Shown: in pieces, positions 9,948-17,418 of the stretch
How the letters are laid out: the number at the start of each line of letters is the position of its first letter
Position numbering within the stretch: the stretch's first letter is position 1
Origin: an uncultured Beijerinckiaceae bacterium
GTDB taxonomy: Bacteria; Pseudomonadota; Alphaproteobacteria; Rhizobiales; Beijerinckiaceae
DNA length: 25,922 nucleotides
Reading direction: 5' to 3'
Assembly: GCA_937863205.1 (NCBI GenBank)
Contig: CALMGA010000196.1
Location: forward strand, 1 to 25,922
Program-made: the position numbers and the translations under genes
The notes under the pieces: model-generated
What the model was told of the DNA's origin: nothing
Databases searched by the model: none
What the model saw: only the letters and a program-made list of their open reading frames with translations

Positions 9948-10646
9948 TCAGTAGCACACCTGCCCGTACTGCGAACCGCTGGCGGGCAGGACACCGGTCG
10001 TTACTTGTCCGGGAGATCGCGGCAGCATGTACTCCGTGCGCTGCATGGTCGGCGCGAACTTCAGCAGGTTTTGGCTGAAGAGCGGCTGATAGGTGTAGGC
10101 GACGTCGGTGATGAGCACGCTGAGCGGCGATGGCAACTGCGTCCCGTAAGGAAGCAGCGCGGCTGGAATCTGCGTCGGCGCATAATCTGAACTGGAGGGC
10201 AGCGCCGTCAGCTGAACCACGCAGGGTCTGAGCGTTCCGCCCTGCGTATAGCTCCACCTCACCAGCGCCGAGCAGCACGTCCCTTGCGCCGTGTTGGTCA
10301 CGTCCACCGCGCTGATGGTCATCGTCAGCGTCGTCGTCGGTTCCGGCGCCATCAGGGTCGCGGCGGACGTAAGGAGCGAGGACAAAGTGGTCGCGCTCAA
10401 GTAATTGGCAGGGGTCGGCGTCGAGATTGGCTGGGTTGTCGTCCCCTGCAGCGACACCAGATTGACAAGGGTGCCGGCCACGTTGGACGTTCGCCGGCTG
10501 GCCATGACGCCGTCTCCGACCTCGGCGACCCCGATGTACAGGAAGAGTACGACAGGCAACACGATGGCGAACTCGACGGCTGCCGTACCGGCGCGGGCGC
10601 GGGCGAACCTCGTTGAGCGGATCAGGGCGGCTGAGATGAGGCGCAT
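9948..10646 (-). CDS. TadE/F-like pseudopilin (second copy)
   Basis: This gene encodes a 232-residue protein. The N-terminus is MRLISAALIRSTRFARARAG followed by TAAVEFAIVLPVVLFLYIG: a basic leader, a Gly, then a hydrophobic helix with Glu at +5. That is the prepilin-peptidase site seen in TadE and TadF, which are processed by TadV/CpaA. The remainder is an extracytoplasmic domain rich in Ser/Thr with several cysteines (CC near residue 123, a C in the tail). It is the last gene of the three-gene minus-strand unit; its ATG lies 8 bases after the stop of the preceding gene and lacks a clear ribosome-binding site, which suggests translational coupling. Role: minor pilin or assembly factor for a Flp/Tad pilus. 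No Tad motor, secretin or major pilin is in the window. Confidence 0.85.
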   Translation of the reverse strand: MRLISAALIRSTRFARARAGTAAVEFAIVLPVVLFLYIGVAEVGDGVMASRRTSNVAGTLVNLVSLQGTTTQPISTPTPANYLSATTLSSLLTSAATLMAPEPTTTLTMTISAVDVTNTAQGTCCSALVRWSYTQGGTLRPCVVQLTALPSSSDYAPTQIPAALLPYGTQLPSPLSVLITDVAYTYQPLFSQNLLKFAPTMQRTEYMLPRSPGQVTTGVLPASGSQYGQVCY

Positions 10647-10654
10647 CGTGGCGT

Positions 10655-11257
10655 CTAGCAGCCCGGGGGCGACGTGTAGCCGCCCGAGTAGTTCTCTTCC
10701 TCAAACAGCGCCGAGGCCATCAAAATGTGGTATCGCCCGGTCAGGTTCGGCACGTCGTTGACCACGCCTGCGGTCGAACTGAACAGGTTGGCTGGAAAGA
10801 TCGCCCCCAGCGGATAGGCCACGCGCAGCACCATGATCTGTCCGGCTTGGCCGGGACAGAACTCGTTGCTGGTACTTTTATAGAAGTCGTTCGCCGTATC
10901 GCCGGCGGCGAAGGTCGTGGTCGGTCGCACGTCGACGATCAGATTGGCGCAGTTGAAGTTCGACGGCAGCGTGCGACCTGTCGCAGGGCACAGGTAGGTC
11001 GTCACGAATTGCTGAACCGTCGTCACGTTTGCCGTCTGGACATTGCCCGTCAGCATGGCGCGGGCCGCATTGTTGACCGAATTGGCGAGCATTTCGTTTT
11101 CGAAGTTGCAGTAGCCTACCTCGAAGATTGCGCAGACGAGCGCGAAGAACGGCATCGCCACGAGGCCGAATTCCACCGCGGTCGCCCCGATCTGGTCGCG
11201 GGCAAAGCGCCCGATGCCGTTCCGTACGCATCCTCGTCTCAGTCGCGCAAGCCGCAC
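10655..11257 (-). CDS. TadE/F-like pseudopilin (first copy)
   Basis: This gene encodes 200 residues from GTG at 11257. The start is chosen because AGGGAG lies 6 bases upstream and gives a short basic leader (VRLARLRRGCVRNGIG); the frame is open about 34 codons farther back, but that part overlaps the preceding gene and lacks family features. The leader ends in ARDQIG, followed by ATAVEFGLVAMPFFALVCA with Glu at +5, the TadE/TadF processing signature. The rest of the chain is a predicted periplasmic domain with four cysteines. It sits 55 bases after the TadG-like gene and 8 bases before a second TadE-like gene; such TadE-TadF-TadG trios are typical of alphaproteobacterial tad loci. Confidence 0.85.
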   Translation of the reverse strand: MRLARLRRGCVRNGIGRFARDQIGATAVEFGLVAMPFFALVCAIFEVGYCNFENEMLANSVNNAARAMLTGNVQTANVTTVQQFVTTYLCPATGRTLPSNFNCANLIVDVRPTTTFAAGDTANDFYKSTSNEFCPGQAGQIMVLRVAYPLGAIFPANLFSSTAGVVNDVPNLTGRYHILMASALFEEENYSGGYTSPPGC

Positions 11258-11312
11258 GGCGCTCTCCCTCGCTTGGACATGTCGAGCGCAGCCGCGCAGG
11301 AACGGCTCGATC

Positions 11313-12734
11313 TCACTGGGTAAGCACACCCTGCCCGATCGCCTTGGCGAAGAGCGCATTGATCGCGACCTGGATGTCGTTGGCGTCGGATGCCTGGTAG
11401 AAGTAACCCGGCGACGCGCACGCTTGAAGGTTTGGCGCGAGCTGGTTCACGAAGGGAGCGACAAGGGTCTCGTAGCTGCCCTCGCCGGGAATCGGCAGAT
11501 AGGTCGTATAGATCACGCCGATGGTCACGCCGTTACTCTTGAGCGAGGCGCACATGGAGGAATTGAAGGGCAAGGTGCAATGACTGCCGTTCCAGCCCAT
11601 CGTTCCCGCTGGACAATTGGACTGGCTCGACGCCCACACGTCTTCGACACCATCGGTCATGAGGAAGATGAACTGCTGCGGGCTTCCGGACGCGCCGGAC
11701 CCCGACGCCGGTACCGTGGAGGTCAGGGCGGTCATGGCATCGCCGTAGTCCGTGTCGCCGATGCCGTTGCCGTTGTTGTCTCCGAGATCGAGATTGCCGG
11801 CCGCAGCGTACAGCGTGGTGTAATTGGTCGATGGCGAGGCCAGCGTGGTCAGCGGTTTGCCATCGGCCTTCTGGCCGTACTGGTCGGTGGTGCCGTTGCC
11901 GCCCTGCAGCGTGTACAGCCCGAAAGAGATGTAAGGCGTCAACGTCGCGAGCTGCTTCGCCGTTTGGATCATGTTCTGCGTCGCTTGACGGATCACGTCG
12001 ATGCGCAGCTGTATGCCGGCGGCATGCGCCTGGAACTCGTAGGGCAGCAGGCCCGTCTGGCCATTCTGGTAGACGTGGCAGCCGAACTCGCACCCTCCCG
12101 TCAGCGAAGCGAGCTGGCTTTGTCCCGCTGCGGTGGCGGCGAGCCCCATCGACTGCGAGATATCCGTCACCACGGAGATGTTGAGGTACTTGGGCAGGGA
12201 AAGCGAAGAAGCGGCATTGCCGGACGTTTTGAAGGTCGTCACGCCGAAGATCTTGCCGAAAACCGTCGGCACGGGCGTGGAGAAGGACACGAAGGCGGTG
12301 ATGTTGGCCGAGCCCGGATTCACCTGCACGCTGGGAACCGGCACCGCACCGAGCCAACGCCCGACCTTGGTCGCATTGGCATAGAAAACCTGCTGACCGG
12401 CGAGTACGCCCGCATATTGCGCGGCGGCGGTATTCCCGCCCGCTTGCAAGGTCGCCTCGGCCTCGGTCGCAGCTGAAAGGGCGGCGGAATCGGCTGCAAT
12501 CTGGAGCGCTGTTCGAGCCGACATGGTCCGAGCGACATCCACGCCAAGCCCCATCATCGCCATCATGGGGAACAGGGTCAGCGCAAAGATGATCGCGACG
12601 TTGCCCTGCTCGGCACGAGCGAAACGTTTCGTCCCGCTTCCGATCGCTCTCCCAACGACGGCCTTGACAGTTGCGAGAACTGTCAACCCGTTCTCGCAAG
12701 AGCAGAGCCGACCTGGTTGCAGGATCATGACCAT
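11313..12734 (-). CDS. TadG-like pilus-assembly protein with von Willebrand A domain
   Basis: The protein is about 473 residues. An N-terminal Tad_N helix at about residues 42-66 (EQGNVAIIFALTLFPMMAMM) is followed by the conserved GVDVARTMSARTALQIAADS and AALSAA segment. From about residue 185 a von Willebrand A domain begins, with a MIDAS motif DISQS at Asp191 and FLMTDGVEDVW later. Family knowledge: TadG is an inner-membrane-anchored periplasmic protein needed for Flp pilus assembly and adherence. It is the first gene of the minus-strand trio. The start is uncertain: ATG at 12734 or 12728 and TTG at 12686 are possible, none with a strong ribosome-binding site. A perfect inverted repeat lies within the first 25 codons if the longer starts are used. 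Confidence 0.87.
   Translation of the reverse strand: MVMILQPGRLCSCENGLTVLATVKAVVGRAIGSGTKRFARAEQGNVAIIFALTLFPMMAMMGLGVDVARTMSARTALQIAADSAALSAATEAEATLQAGGNTAAAQYAGVLAGQQVFYANATKVGRWLGAVPVPSVQVNPGSANITAFVSFSTPVPTVFGKIFGVTTFKTSGNAASSLSLPKYLNISVVTDISQSMGLAATAAGQSQLASLTGGCEFGCHVYQNGQTGLLPYEFQAHAAGIQLRIDVIRQATQNMIQTAKQLATLTPYISFGLYTLQGGNGTTDQYGQKADGKPLTTLASPSTNYTTLYAAAGNLDLGDNNGNGIGDTDYGDAMTALTSTVPASGSGASGSPQQFIFLMTDGVEDVWASSQSNCPAGTMGWNGSHCTLPFNSSMCASLKSNGVTIGVIYTTYLPIPGEGSYETLVAPFVNQLAPNLQACASPGYFYQASDANDIQVAINALFAKAIGQGVLTQ
12664..12686. promoter_or_regulatory. Perfect 9-bp inverted repeat near the TadG start
   Basis: TTGACAGTT (12664-12672) and AACTGTCAA (12678-12686) are perfect inverse copies around GCGAG. 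The element lies in the 5' end of the TadG-like frame, or at its edge if the TTG at 12686 is the start. It could be a repressor operator or an mRNA hairpin over the early codons; the choice depends on the true transcription and translation starts. Confidence 0.35.
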
Positions 12735-13220
12735 ACGTAATTGCAACGCAGAGATGTTAAGGATTAGTTTTAAACGGGCGATTGCCCAAACGATTCTGTT
12801 GGAGCTTGCCCCAAAGACCTGTTGGAGCCGCGCGAGTTGCGTGACGGCGCCGTCGCGCCGACGATGATTGCTTCAGGCGCGAGCGGGTTGGTTTGGCTTG
12901 CGCGGTGCCGAGTTGGAACCAAACCTGCCGATCGAAATGCCGGCATTCGATGCGTGGTGCGGCCGCGCGAGACCGATGAGGATGCGCGGCGAGAACGGCA
13001 TCTAGGCCAGCGTCAACGCCAGGGTGGCGACGACGATCGAGGCCGCCGTCATCGTCGGAGTCGCGACCGTGTTCAGGATCGGCTGCGCCACGCCGTGACC
13101 CGGTCGCGACGGGAACAACGTCTTCGGCTCATCGGGTTCCACTTCGCCGGATGGGCGACGTTCGGGATGGCAAGCGAGTACCATCGACACGACGATCGCG
13201 CCCGAGCGGAGAGATTTCGC
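12735..13220. other. Intergenic stretch upstream of the Tad trio
   Basis: These 486 bases must hold the promoter of the TadG unit near its left end, which is A/T-richer (12745-12790). A minus-strand frame at 13002-13190 ends in a hydrophobic helix (PTMTAASIVVATLALTLA), which might be the tail of a lost membrane protein. No family was recognised, and no gene is called. Confidence 0.4.
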
Positions 13221-13784
13221 TCAAAGCAAGCTGTAGCCCGTTGTGTGGCAGGCACCGAGCCCGCACTGCAGCACGGCCGAGAGGAGGTTGACGACGCAGA
13301 GCGCGATCACGAACAGGCCGATGCCGCCGCCAACCCGTCGCAGCAGCGGCGATGGCGGCGTCGCCCGGAGCCGCTCTTCATCGAACAGCGAGAGCGTTGC
13401 CGCGAAGGCCAGCAGGACGGCGAGGGCGATCACCACCGACCAGACCGGCATGTGCAGGCCGAACACGGCGCTGCCGGGATAGGCGTGGTTCGGGCGGGCC
13501 ACGATGTTGAGCAGCACCTGACGCACCGACACAACCAGGAGGAACAGCGCCCACACGAGGCCGATGCCGATGTTTCGCCCGTCGTAGCCGTTGCGGACGT
13601 GGTGGATGATGCCGAAGCAGATGCCGAACATCGCGACGCGCTGCAGTAGACACAGCGGACAGGGGATCTCACCCGCGGCGTACTGCAGGGCCATCGCCGC
13701 CGTGAGGATCGCGGCGAGGCCGGCGAGAATTGCGAGCAGGGCGAGATCGGCCGCCCGCGCGGAGAACGACGATCGCGCGATCAT
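13221..13784 (-). CDS. DsbB-family disulfide oxidoreductase, atypical
   Basis: The 187-residue inner-membrane protein has helix 1 (about residues 12-35), then the DsbB signature EIPCPLCLLQR with Cys42 and Cys45, then helices 2 and 3. Family knowledge: DsbB reoxidises DsbA and passes electrons to quinone, using one cysteine pair in each periplasmic loop. Here the second loop (RPNHAYPGSAVFGLHMP) has no cysteine. Instead the chain has an additional, fifth hydrophobic segment (about 149-172) and ends QCGLGACHTTG with Cys174 and Cys179, which topology would place in the periplasm. The ATG overlaps the stop of the DUF5993-like gene (ATGA), and the pair follows a transporter gene. Membership of the DsbB superfamily is firm; the exact partner is unknown. 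Confidence 0.88.
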   Translation of the reverse strand: MIARSSFSARAADLALLAILAGLAAILTAAMALQYAAGEIPCPLCLLQRVAMFGICFGIIHHVRNGYDGRNIGIGLVWALFLLVVSVRQVLLNIVARPNHAYPGSAVFGLHMPVWSVVIALAVLLAFAATLSLFDEERLRATPPSPLLRRVGGGIGLFVIALCVVNLLSAVLQCGLGACHTTGYSLL

Positions 13785-13978
13785 AAGGGCTGGCCGGCCT
13801 GGACCATCGCCTGCAACCAGGGCAGGCGGAAGCCGTCCACGGGGCTGTCGATCTCGTACAGGAACTCAGCCGTCGAGAGAACGAGGCAGACGAGCAGCGC
13901 GGCGATGGCGAGCCGGCGCGATGCCCAGCGCGCGGCGGCGAGCGCCAGCATCATCGATGCGAAGATTGCAACCATCAT
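13781..13978 (-). CDS. DUF5993-like small membrane protein
   Basis: This 65-residue protein begins with two hydrophobic helices separated by RWASRRLA (about residues 2-17 and 24-39), followed by a polar tail FLYEIDSPVDGFRLPWLQAM. Size, layout and its place beside a DsbB-like gene fit the DUF5993 family of uncharacterised small membrane proteins; this assignment is from memory and only moderately sure. AGGA about 10 bases before the first of two adjacent ATG codons supports the start at 13978 (or 13975). It begins 5 bases after the transporter stop and its own stop overlaps the DsbB-like start, so the three genes are almost certainly one transcript. It may be an accessory subunit of the DsbB-like protein. 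Confidence 0.75.
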   Translation of the reverse strand: MMVAIFASMMLALAAARWASRRLAIAALLVCLVLSTAEFLYEIDSPVDGFRLPWLQAMVQAGQPL

Positions 13979-13983
13979 GATAA

Positions 13984-15282
13984 TTATTCCTGCGGCGCGC
14001 GGGCATCATCATATTGGATGTCGCGGCGACGGAGCCAAGCCGACGCCGGCCGCTCGACCGAGCGCTCCGGCAGCAGAAAGATCAGAACCGCCGAAACGGC
14101 GGTGAAACCAGCCGATACGAAGATCAAGGGCCCGAGCTGGCGATGGAAGAAGGCGTCGAACATGAAGGAGCCGCTGGCGTCCGAGGCGATCGACGCGGCG
14201 TTCTCGATCGACATCATCGCGGCGTAGCACAGACCTTCCTGCCCGCCGGGGCAGGCCTCCGCCGCCAGGGTCCCGGCCATGACGAGGGCGAAGACCGACG
14301 ACACGCCGGAGGCGAAGTAGACGACGAGGGCGAGGGGTCGATCCACCAGCGCGAAGTTGGCGAGCGTCGTCGCGACGCCGAGCGCCACGCAGACGTAGAA
14401 CATGGTGCGCAGGCGCAGCCGCTTCGCCAGCGCCCGGCAGAGGACGACGCCGACGATGGATCCGCCCGCCGCGGCGGCGCCAAGCGTACCGACGAAATCC
14501 TGCGTGAAGAGAAGATCGCCGGTGAGGTGGAAGTAGAGGGGCGTGTGCAGCCCCGGATTATAGGTGAAGCAGAACAGGAAGGCCGCGACCAGCAGCAGCT
14601 GCCGCGACCGGACGAGTTCACCCATCTCGCCCAGCATGGTGCGCAGCGGCTTCGGCGCCTCGCGGCGGGGCGGCTCCGGCGTGAGGTTCCAGACCAGTAC
14701 GATCATGCCGGCGAGCGGCAGCAGAAGGACGAGCGCCGCCGTTTGCAGCCCTTCGGCCCCGGCGAGCTTCCCCGCGAGCGCGCCGCCGCCGAGCCTCGCG
14801 GCGAGGTTCGCCAGCCCGTACCAGAGCCACTGCTGCGTCACGAGCAGGTTGGCATTGCCGTAGCGTTGCCCGCTCTCGACGAGGACGCCGCCAGCGACGG
14901 CGCTCGCCACCGCCATGCCGAGGCTCAGCAGGAACAGGCAGATCATCACCCCGGCCTGCGAGAACACCAGCCACAGCACGAGGCATGCGGCGGCGGCGAG
15001 CCCGTTGGCGGCGACGAGGTAGGAGCGGCGCCGCGACCCGAACAGCGGCAGGTTGTCGGACAAGGCGCCGTAGATCGGCTTGACCGCCCAGGGCAGCGCC
15101 AGCAGGGCGTGCATGCTGGCGAGATGGGTCGCGGACCAGCCGGCGACATCCTTGCCGAAATGATCGAAGGGCTGACGCGTCAGGCCGGTGAGGGCGCAGA
15201 GCCCTTCCACGGCGTAGAGACCCGCGAAGAGGAGGACGAGGCTGCGCGTCGAGTTGCGATCGTTCGCCTGCGCTTCGCTCAT
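13984..15282 (-). CDS. BT1/folate-biopterin-type MFS transporter
   Basis: This gene encodes 432 residues with about 12 hydrophobic segments. The loop after helix 2, YGALSDNLPLFGSRRRSYL at residues 71-89, is the hallmark of the folate-biopterin transporter (FBT/BT1) family known from plants, cyanobacteria and kinetoplastids. The start LYAVEGLCALTGL and LASMHALLALPWAVKPIYG also fit. Substrates of bacterial members are mostly unknown; folates or pterins are a family-based guess. The ATG at 15282 has AAGGG 6 bases upstream. It is the first gene of a compact three-gene unit with a DUF5993-like and a DsbB-like gene, so a role in periplasmic redox or cofactor handling is possible but is inference. 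Confidence 0.85.
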   Translation of the reverse strand: MSEAQANDRNSTRSLVLLFAGLYAVEGLCALTGLTRQPFDHFGKDVAGWSATHLASMHALLALPWAVKPIYGALSDNLPLFGSRRRSYLVAANGLAAAACLVLWLVFSQAGVMICLFLLSLGMAVASAVAGGVLVESGQRYGNANLLVTQQWLWYGLANLAARLGGGALAGKLAGAEGLQTAALVLLLPLAGMIVLVWNLTPEPPRREAPKPLRTMLGEMGELVRSRQLLLVAAFLFCFTYNPGLHTPLYFHLTGDLLFTQDFVGTLGAAAAGGSIVGVVLCRALAKRLRLRTMFYVCVALGVATTLANFALVDRPLALVVYFASGVSSVFALVMAGTLAAEACPGGQEGLCYAAMMSIENAASIASDASGSFMFDAFFHRQLGPLIFVSAGFTAVSAVLIFLLPERSVERPASAWLRRRDIQYDDARAPQE

Positions 15283-15690
15283 CTCGGCCCTTGCGAGGTG
15301 CTTCTCGGCTCAAGCCTTCTCGCACGATGCCGCCGCGCTCGATAGGTCGGAACGAACGATCCGGCAACACCGGATGCCGTCACCTCGCCGACCGCCAGGA
15401 GAATAAGGTCTGCTTCGCTCCGCTGCCGGCCTGATTTCGGCGAGTTCGGTCGGCAACGAAGCCTCGGGTGCCGAGTCCCGGTGGGTCGATGGCTTCCGGT
15501 TGCGCAGCCTGATCCGGAGCCTTCCCACGCGCGGGCGAGCGCGTCGGTGCCGTGGCGGCGGCCAGCCCCTCTCGCGGCACGGTTCGGCAAAGGAACTGCA
15601 GGTGCCCATGCAACGAGCCCAGGATGGGCGCCGTTCGTAGGTCCGCGGCGAGGCAGGCTGCCACGTAAGGCTGGAGCCCATGCTGCCTGG

Positions 15691-15721
15691 CTGGAGCACC
15701 GGATCCGGTCCGATGCTCCAG
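15691..15721. repeat. Short form of the Rhizobiales-type palindrome
   Basis: CTGGAGCA (15691-15698) pairs with TGCTCCAG (15714-15721) around CCGGATCCGG and TCCGA. It corresponds to the GGATCCG half of the composite repeat at 2854-2892 with the inner CCCGAAATC removed, so it is a minimal relative of that element. Confidence 0.65.
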
Positions 15722-15758
15722 GACGACGGAATCTCGCCTTGGATATGCTAAAGGTTTC

Positions 15759-15778
15759 GTCACCGTCGCGCCGGTGAC
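15759..15778. promoter_or_regulatory. GC-rich hairpin upstream of the YgiB-like gene
   Basis: GTCACCG and CGGTGAC form a perfect 7-bp stem with the 6-base loop TCGCGC, 26 bases before the ATG at 15805. It may lie in the leader of the two-gene mRNA. There is no long T-run, so a terminator role is doubtful. Confidence 0.3.
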
Positions 15779-15804
15779 TTTCGCGACCGCCTGTTGAGGT
15801 TCCA

Positions 15805-16038
15805 ATGCGCAAAAGAAGCGGTCTGGTTGGTGTGATCGCCGTCTGTACGACGTCGATCGCCGCGCACGGCCAAACCGGACGCTGCAATAATCCCGGCCCA
15901 TCTGGTTGCATGAATGCGGATGGCAACGGATTGGGTTCGGTGTTTGCGGCTCCGGAAGCGCGATCTCAACGATCCGGCGGCGGTATCGTGCGCGGGGGAT
16001 TCGGCAGGAACGGCGTCGGCCACGCGAGCGGTGGATGA
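15805..16038 (+). CDS. Miniature YgiB-like secreted protein
   Basis: This gene encodes 77 residues. A basic start and hydrophobic stretch (MRKRSGLVGVIAVCTTSIAA) look like a signal peptide; the VC at residues 13-14 does not fit a strict lipobox. The mature part has CNNPGPSGC (Cys27, Cys35) and a glycine-rich tail, IVRGGFG followed by a final SGG. E. coli YgiB (DUF1190), encoded next to ygiC, ends in a closely similar TRGGFG...GG tail but is about three times longer. GAGG lies 5 bases before the ATG. The stop overlaps the start of the YgiC-like gene (ATGA), the same gene order as ygiB-ygiC. The homology call rests on the tail motif and gene order, so it is moderate; the middle of YgiB is missing. 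Confidence 0.7.
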   Translation: MRKRSGLVGVIAVCTTSIAAHGQTGRCNNPGPSGCMNADGNGLGSVFAAPEARSQRSGGGIVRGGFGRNGVGHASGG

Positions 16039-17183
16039 AGCGCATATCGGTCACGCCTCGACCCCTGCTCGCCGAGATCATCTCCAAATCAGGCTTCGAC
16101 TTTGCGACAGGCGAGGGTGAAAGCATCTACTGGGACGAAACGGCCTGCTATGGTTTCACTCTCAAGCAGATCGAGAACGACATCGAAGCCCCCACCAACG
16201 AAATCGCTGCTTTGTGCATCGAACTCGTCGAAAGAGCGATGGCGAGCGATGAGATCTTCTTGAAGTTCGATCTGCCGATGCGGTTGCAGGACCTCGCGCG
16301 GGAAAGCTGGCAACGTCAAGACAAGACCCTGTACGGGCGCTTCGATCTTTCCTACGATGGCGCGGAACCCGCGAAGTTGCTCGAATATAATGCGGATACT
16401 CCCACGAGTCTTTTCGAAGCAGCGGTATTCCAATGGGGCTGGATCGAAGACGCAATCGCAAGCCGCCTGCTTCCCTCCAATATCGACCAGTTCAACTCGA
16501 TCCATGACAGCCTTGTCGAGCAATGGAGAAGCATCGCAAGCGGCATGATCCATCTCGCATCGATGGACGACGTGGAAGACGAGAGTACGATCCGGTATCT
16601 CGCGCGGGCGGCCGAAGCCGCGGGATTGAAGCCCGTCACACTGCACCTGAATGATATTGGCCATGATGGGCTTTGTTTCATCGACAACTTGCGCCGGCCG
16701 ATCAAGACGCTGTTCAAGCTCTATCCCTGGGAATGGATGATCGAGGACGAGTTCGCTACGTGCGCTTCCATGCGCACGACCACCTTTCTCGAGCCGGCGT
16801 GGAAGGCGCTGCTTTCCAGCAAGGCGATCTTGCCCTTGCTCTGGGAGATGGAACCGAACCATCCGAATCTGCTGGCTGCCCGCTTCTCGAACGATCCGAA
16901 CGGGCCTGACCTGAATGGCTCCTTCATACGCAAGCGCCTTCGGTCGCGGGAAGGGTCTAACATCACCTTGTTTGAACAGGGTCAGGTCATCGAAGAGACG
17001 AGCGGAAGCTACGTCGGTCGAAGTATCGATCAGGCGCTGAAGGCTTTGCCGACTTTCGCAGGCAATCGGCCGGTAATCGGGAGCTGGGTCATCGGTACTA
17101 AGTCCTGCGGCATCGGCATACGGGAAAGTCGTCATGCGATAACGACGAATTCATCCCGGTTCGTCCCTCATATCATTATGTAA
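16035..17183 (+). CDS. ygiC: YgiC/YjfC-type glutathionylspermidine synthase-family ATP-grasp protein
   Basis: The 382-residue protein aligns end to end with E. coli YgiC (about 386). Matching blocks are the start (MKRISVTPRP, then GFDF), LLEYNADTPTSLFEAA at about residues 115-130, FKLYPWEWM, FLEPAWKALLSSKAILPLLW, EPNHPNLL, SREGSNITLFEQG and the end IGSWVIG...GIGIRES...SRFVPHIIM. Only the C-terminal synthetase (ATP-grasp) part of E. coli Gsp exists; the CHAP amidase domain is absent, as in YgiC. Family members ligate glutathione-like peptides to amines, but YgiC-type proteins lack proven glutathionylspermidine synthase activity, so the substrate is open. The ATG overlaps the preceding YgiB-like gene. 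Codons are visibly more A/T-rich than in neighbouring genes, which hints at transfer. Confidence 0.9.
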   Translation: MKRISVTPRPLLAEIISKSGFDFATGEGESIYWDETACYGFTLKQIENDIEAPTNEIAALCIELVERAMASDEIFLKFDLPMRLQDLARESWQRQDKTLYGRFDLSYDGAEPAKLLEYNADTPTSLFEAAVFQWGWIEDAIASRLLPSNIDQFNSIHDSLVEQWRSIASGMIHLASMDDVEDESTIRYLARAAEAAGLKPVTLHLNDIGHDGLCFIDNLRRPIKTLFKLYPWEWMIEDEFATCASMRTTTFLEPAWKALLSSKAILPLLWEMEPNHPNLLAARFSNDPNGPDLNGSFIRKRLRSREGSNITLFEQGQVIEETSGSYVGRSIDQALKALPTFAGNRPVIGSWVIGTKSCGIGIRESRHAITTNSSRFVPHIIM

Positions 17184-17200
17184 AGTATATCGGCCTGCGT

Positions 17201-17278
17201 GTCGGCGATATGTTGGGCCACAAACAGTTGAGGCTGCCGCAGGCGAACGTGCGCGCCGATGTCCCGGCGTCGGCGTAG
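17201..17278 (+). pseudogene. Possible decayed tyrosine-integrase tail
   Basis: The frame from 17201 reads VGDMLGHKQLRLPQANVRAD and stops at TAG 17276-17278. This resembles the (I/V)GxLLGHxQxxTTxxYAH end of XerC/D-type recombinases with the catalytic tyrosine lost (PQAN where TxxY is expected). Only 25 codons remain, so the call is tentative. Confidence 0.25.
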
Positions 17279-17418
17279 GATCTCACGGCAACACGATGAG
17301 CCCGGCGGCGGCTTCAGCTGCGCTGCCTTGCCCCGGTCCTGAGCAAGAATGCCGCAGGACTTCCCGTAGGGTAATCACTTAAGGCGTCCGTGGTTACATT
17401 GGCGCGGGAGCGTCGGCA

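Larger units (their letters stand above)
15283..15804. other. Divergent intergenic region
   Basis: These 522 bases lie between the divergent transporter operon and the YgiB-like/YgiC-like pair. They contain a short palindromic repeat (15691-15721) and a hairpin (15759-15778). Open frames here have no recognisable domains and are treated as shadows. Promoters for both sides are expected but could not be placed with confidence. Confidence 0.55.

Noticed and set aside
12796..12828. Direct repeat CTGTTGGAGC at 12796 and 12819
   Set aside because: Two 10-base copies 23 bases apart are suggestive of a regulator site, but no third copy or known motif supports it.
13002..13190. 62-codon minus-strand frame ending in a hydrophobic helix
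   Set aside because: The helix alone is not enough; no start signal or family was recognised, so it is only mentioned in the gap description.
14014..15345. 443-codon plus-strand open frame opposite the FBT-type transporter
   Set aside because: Same antisense effect: highly charged composition and no family match.
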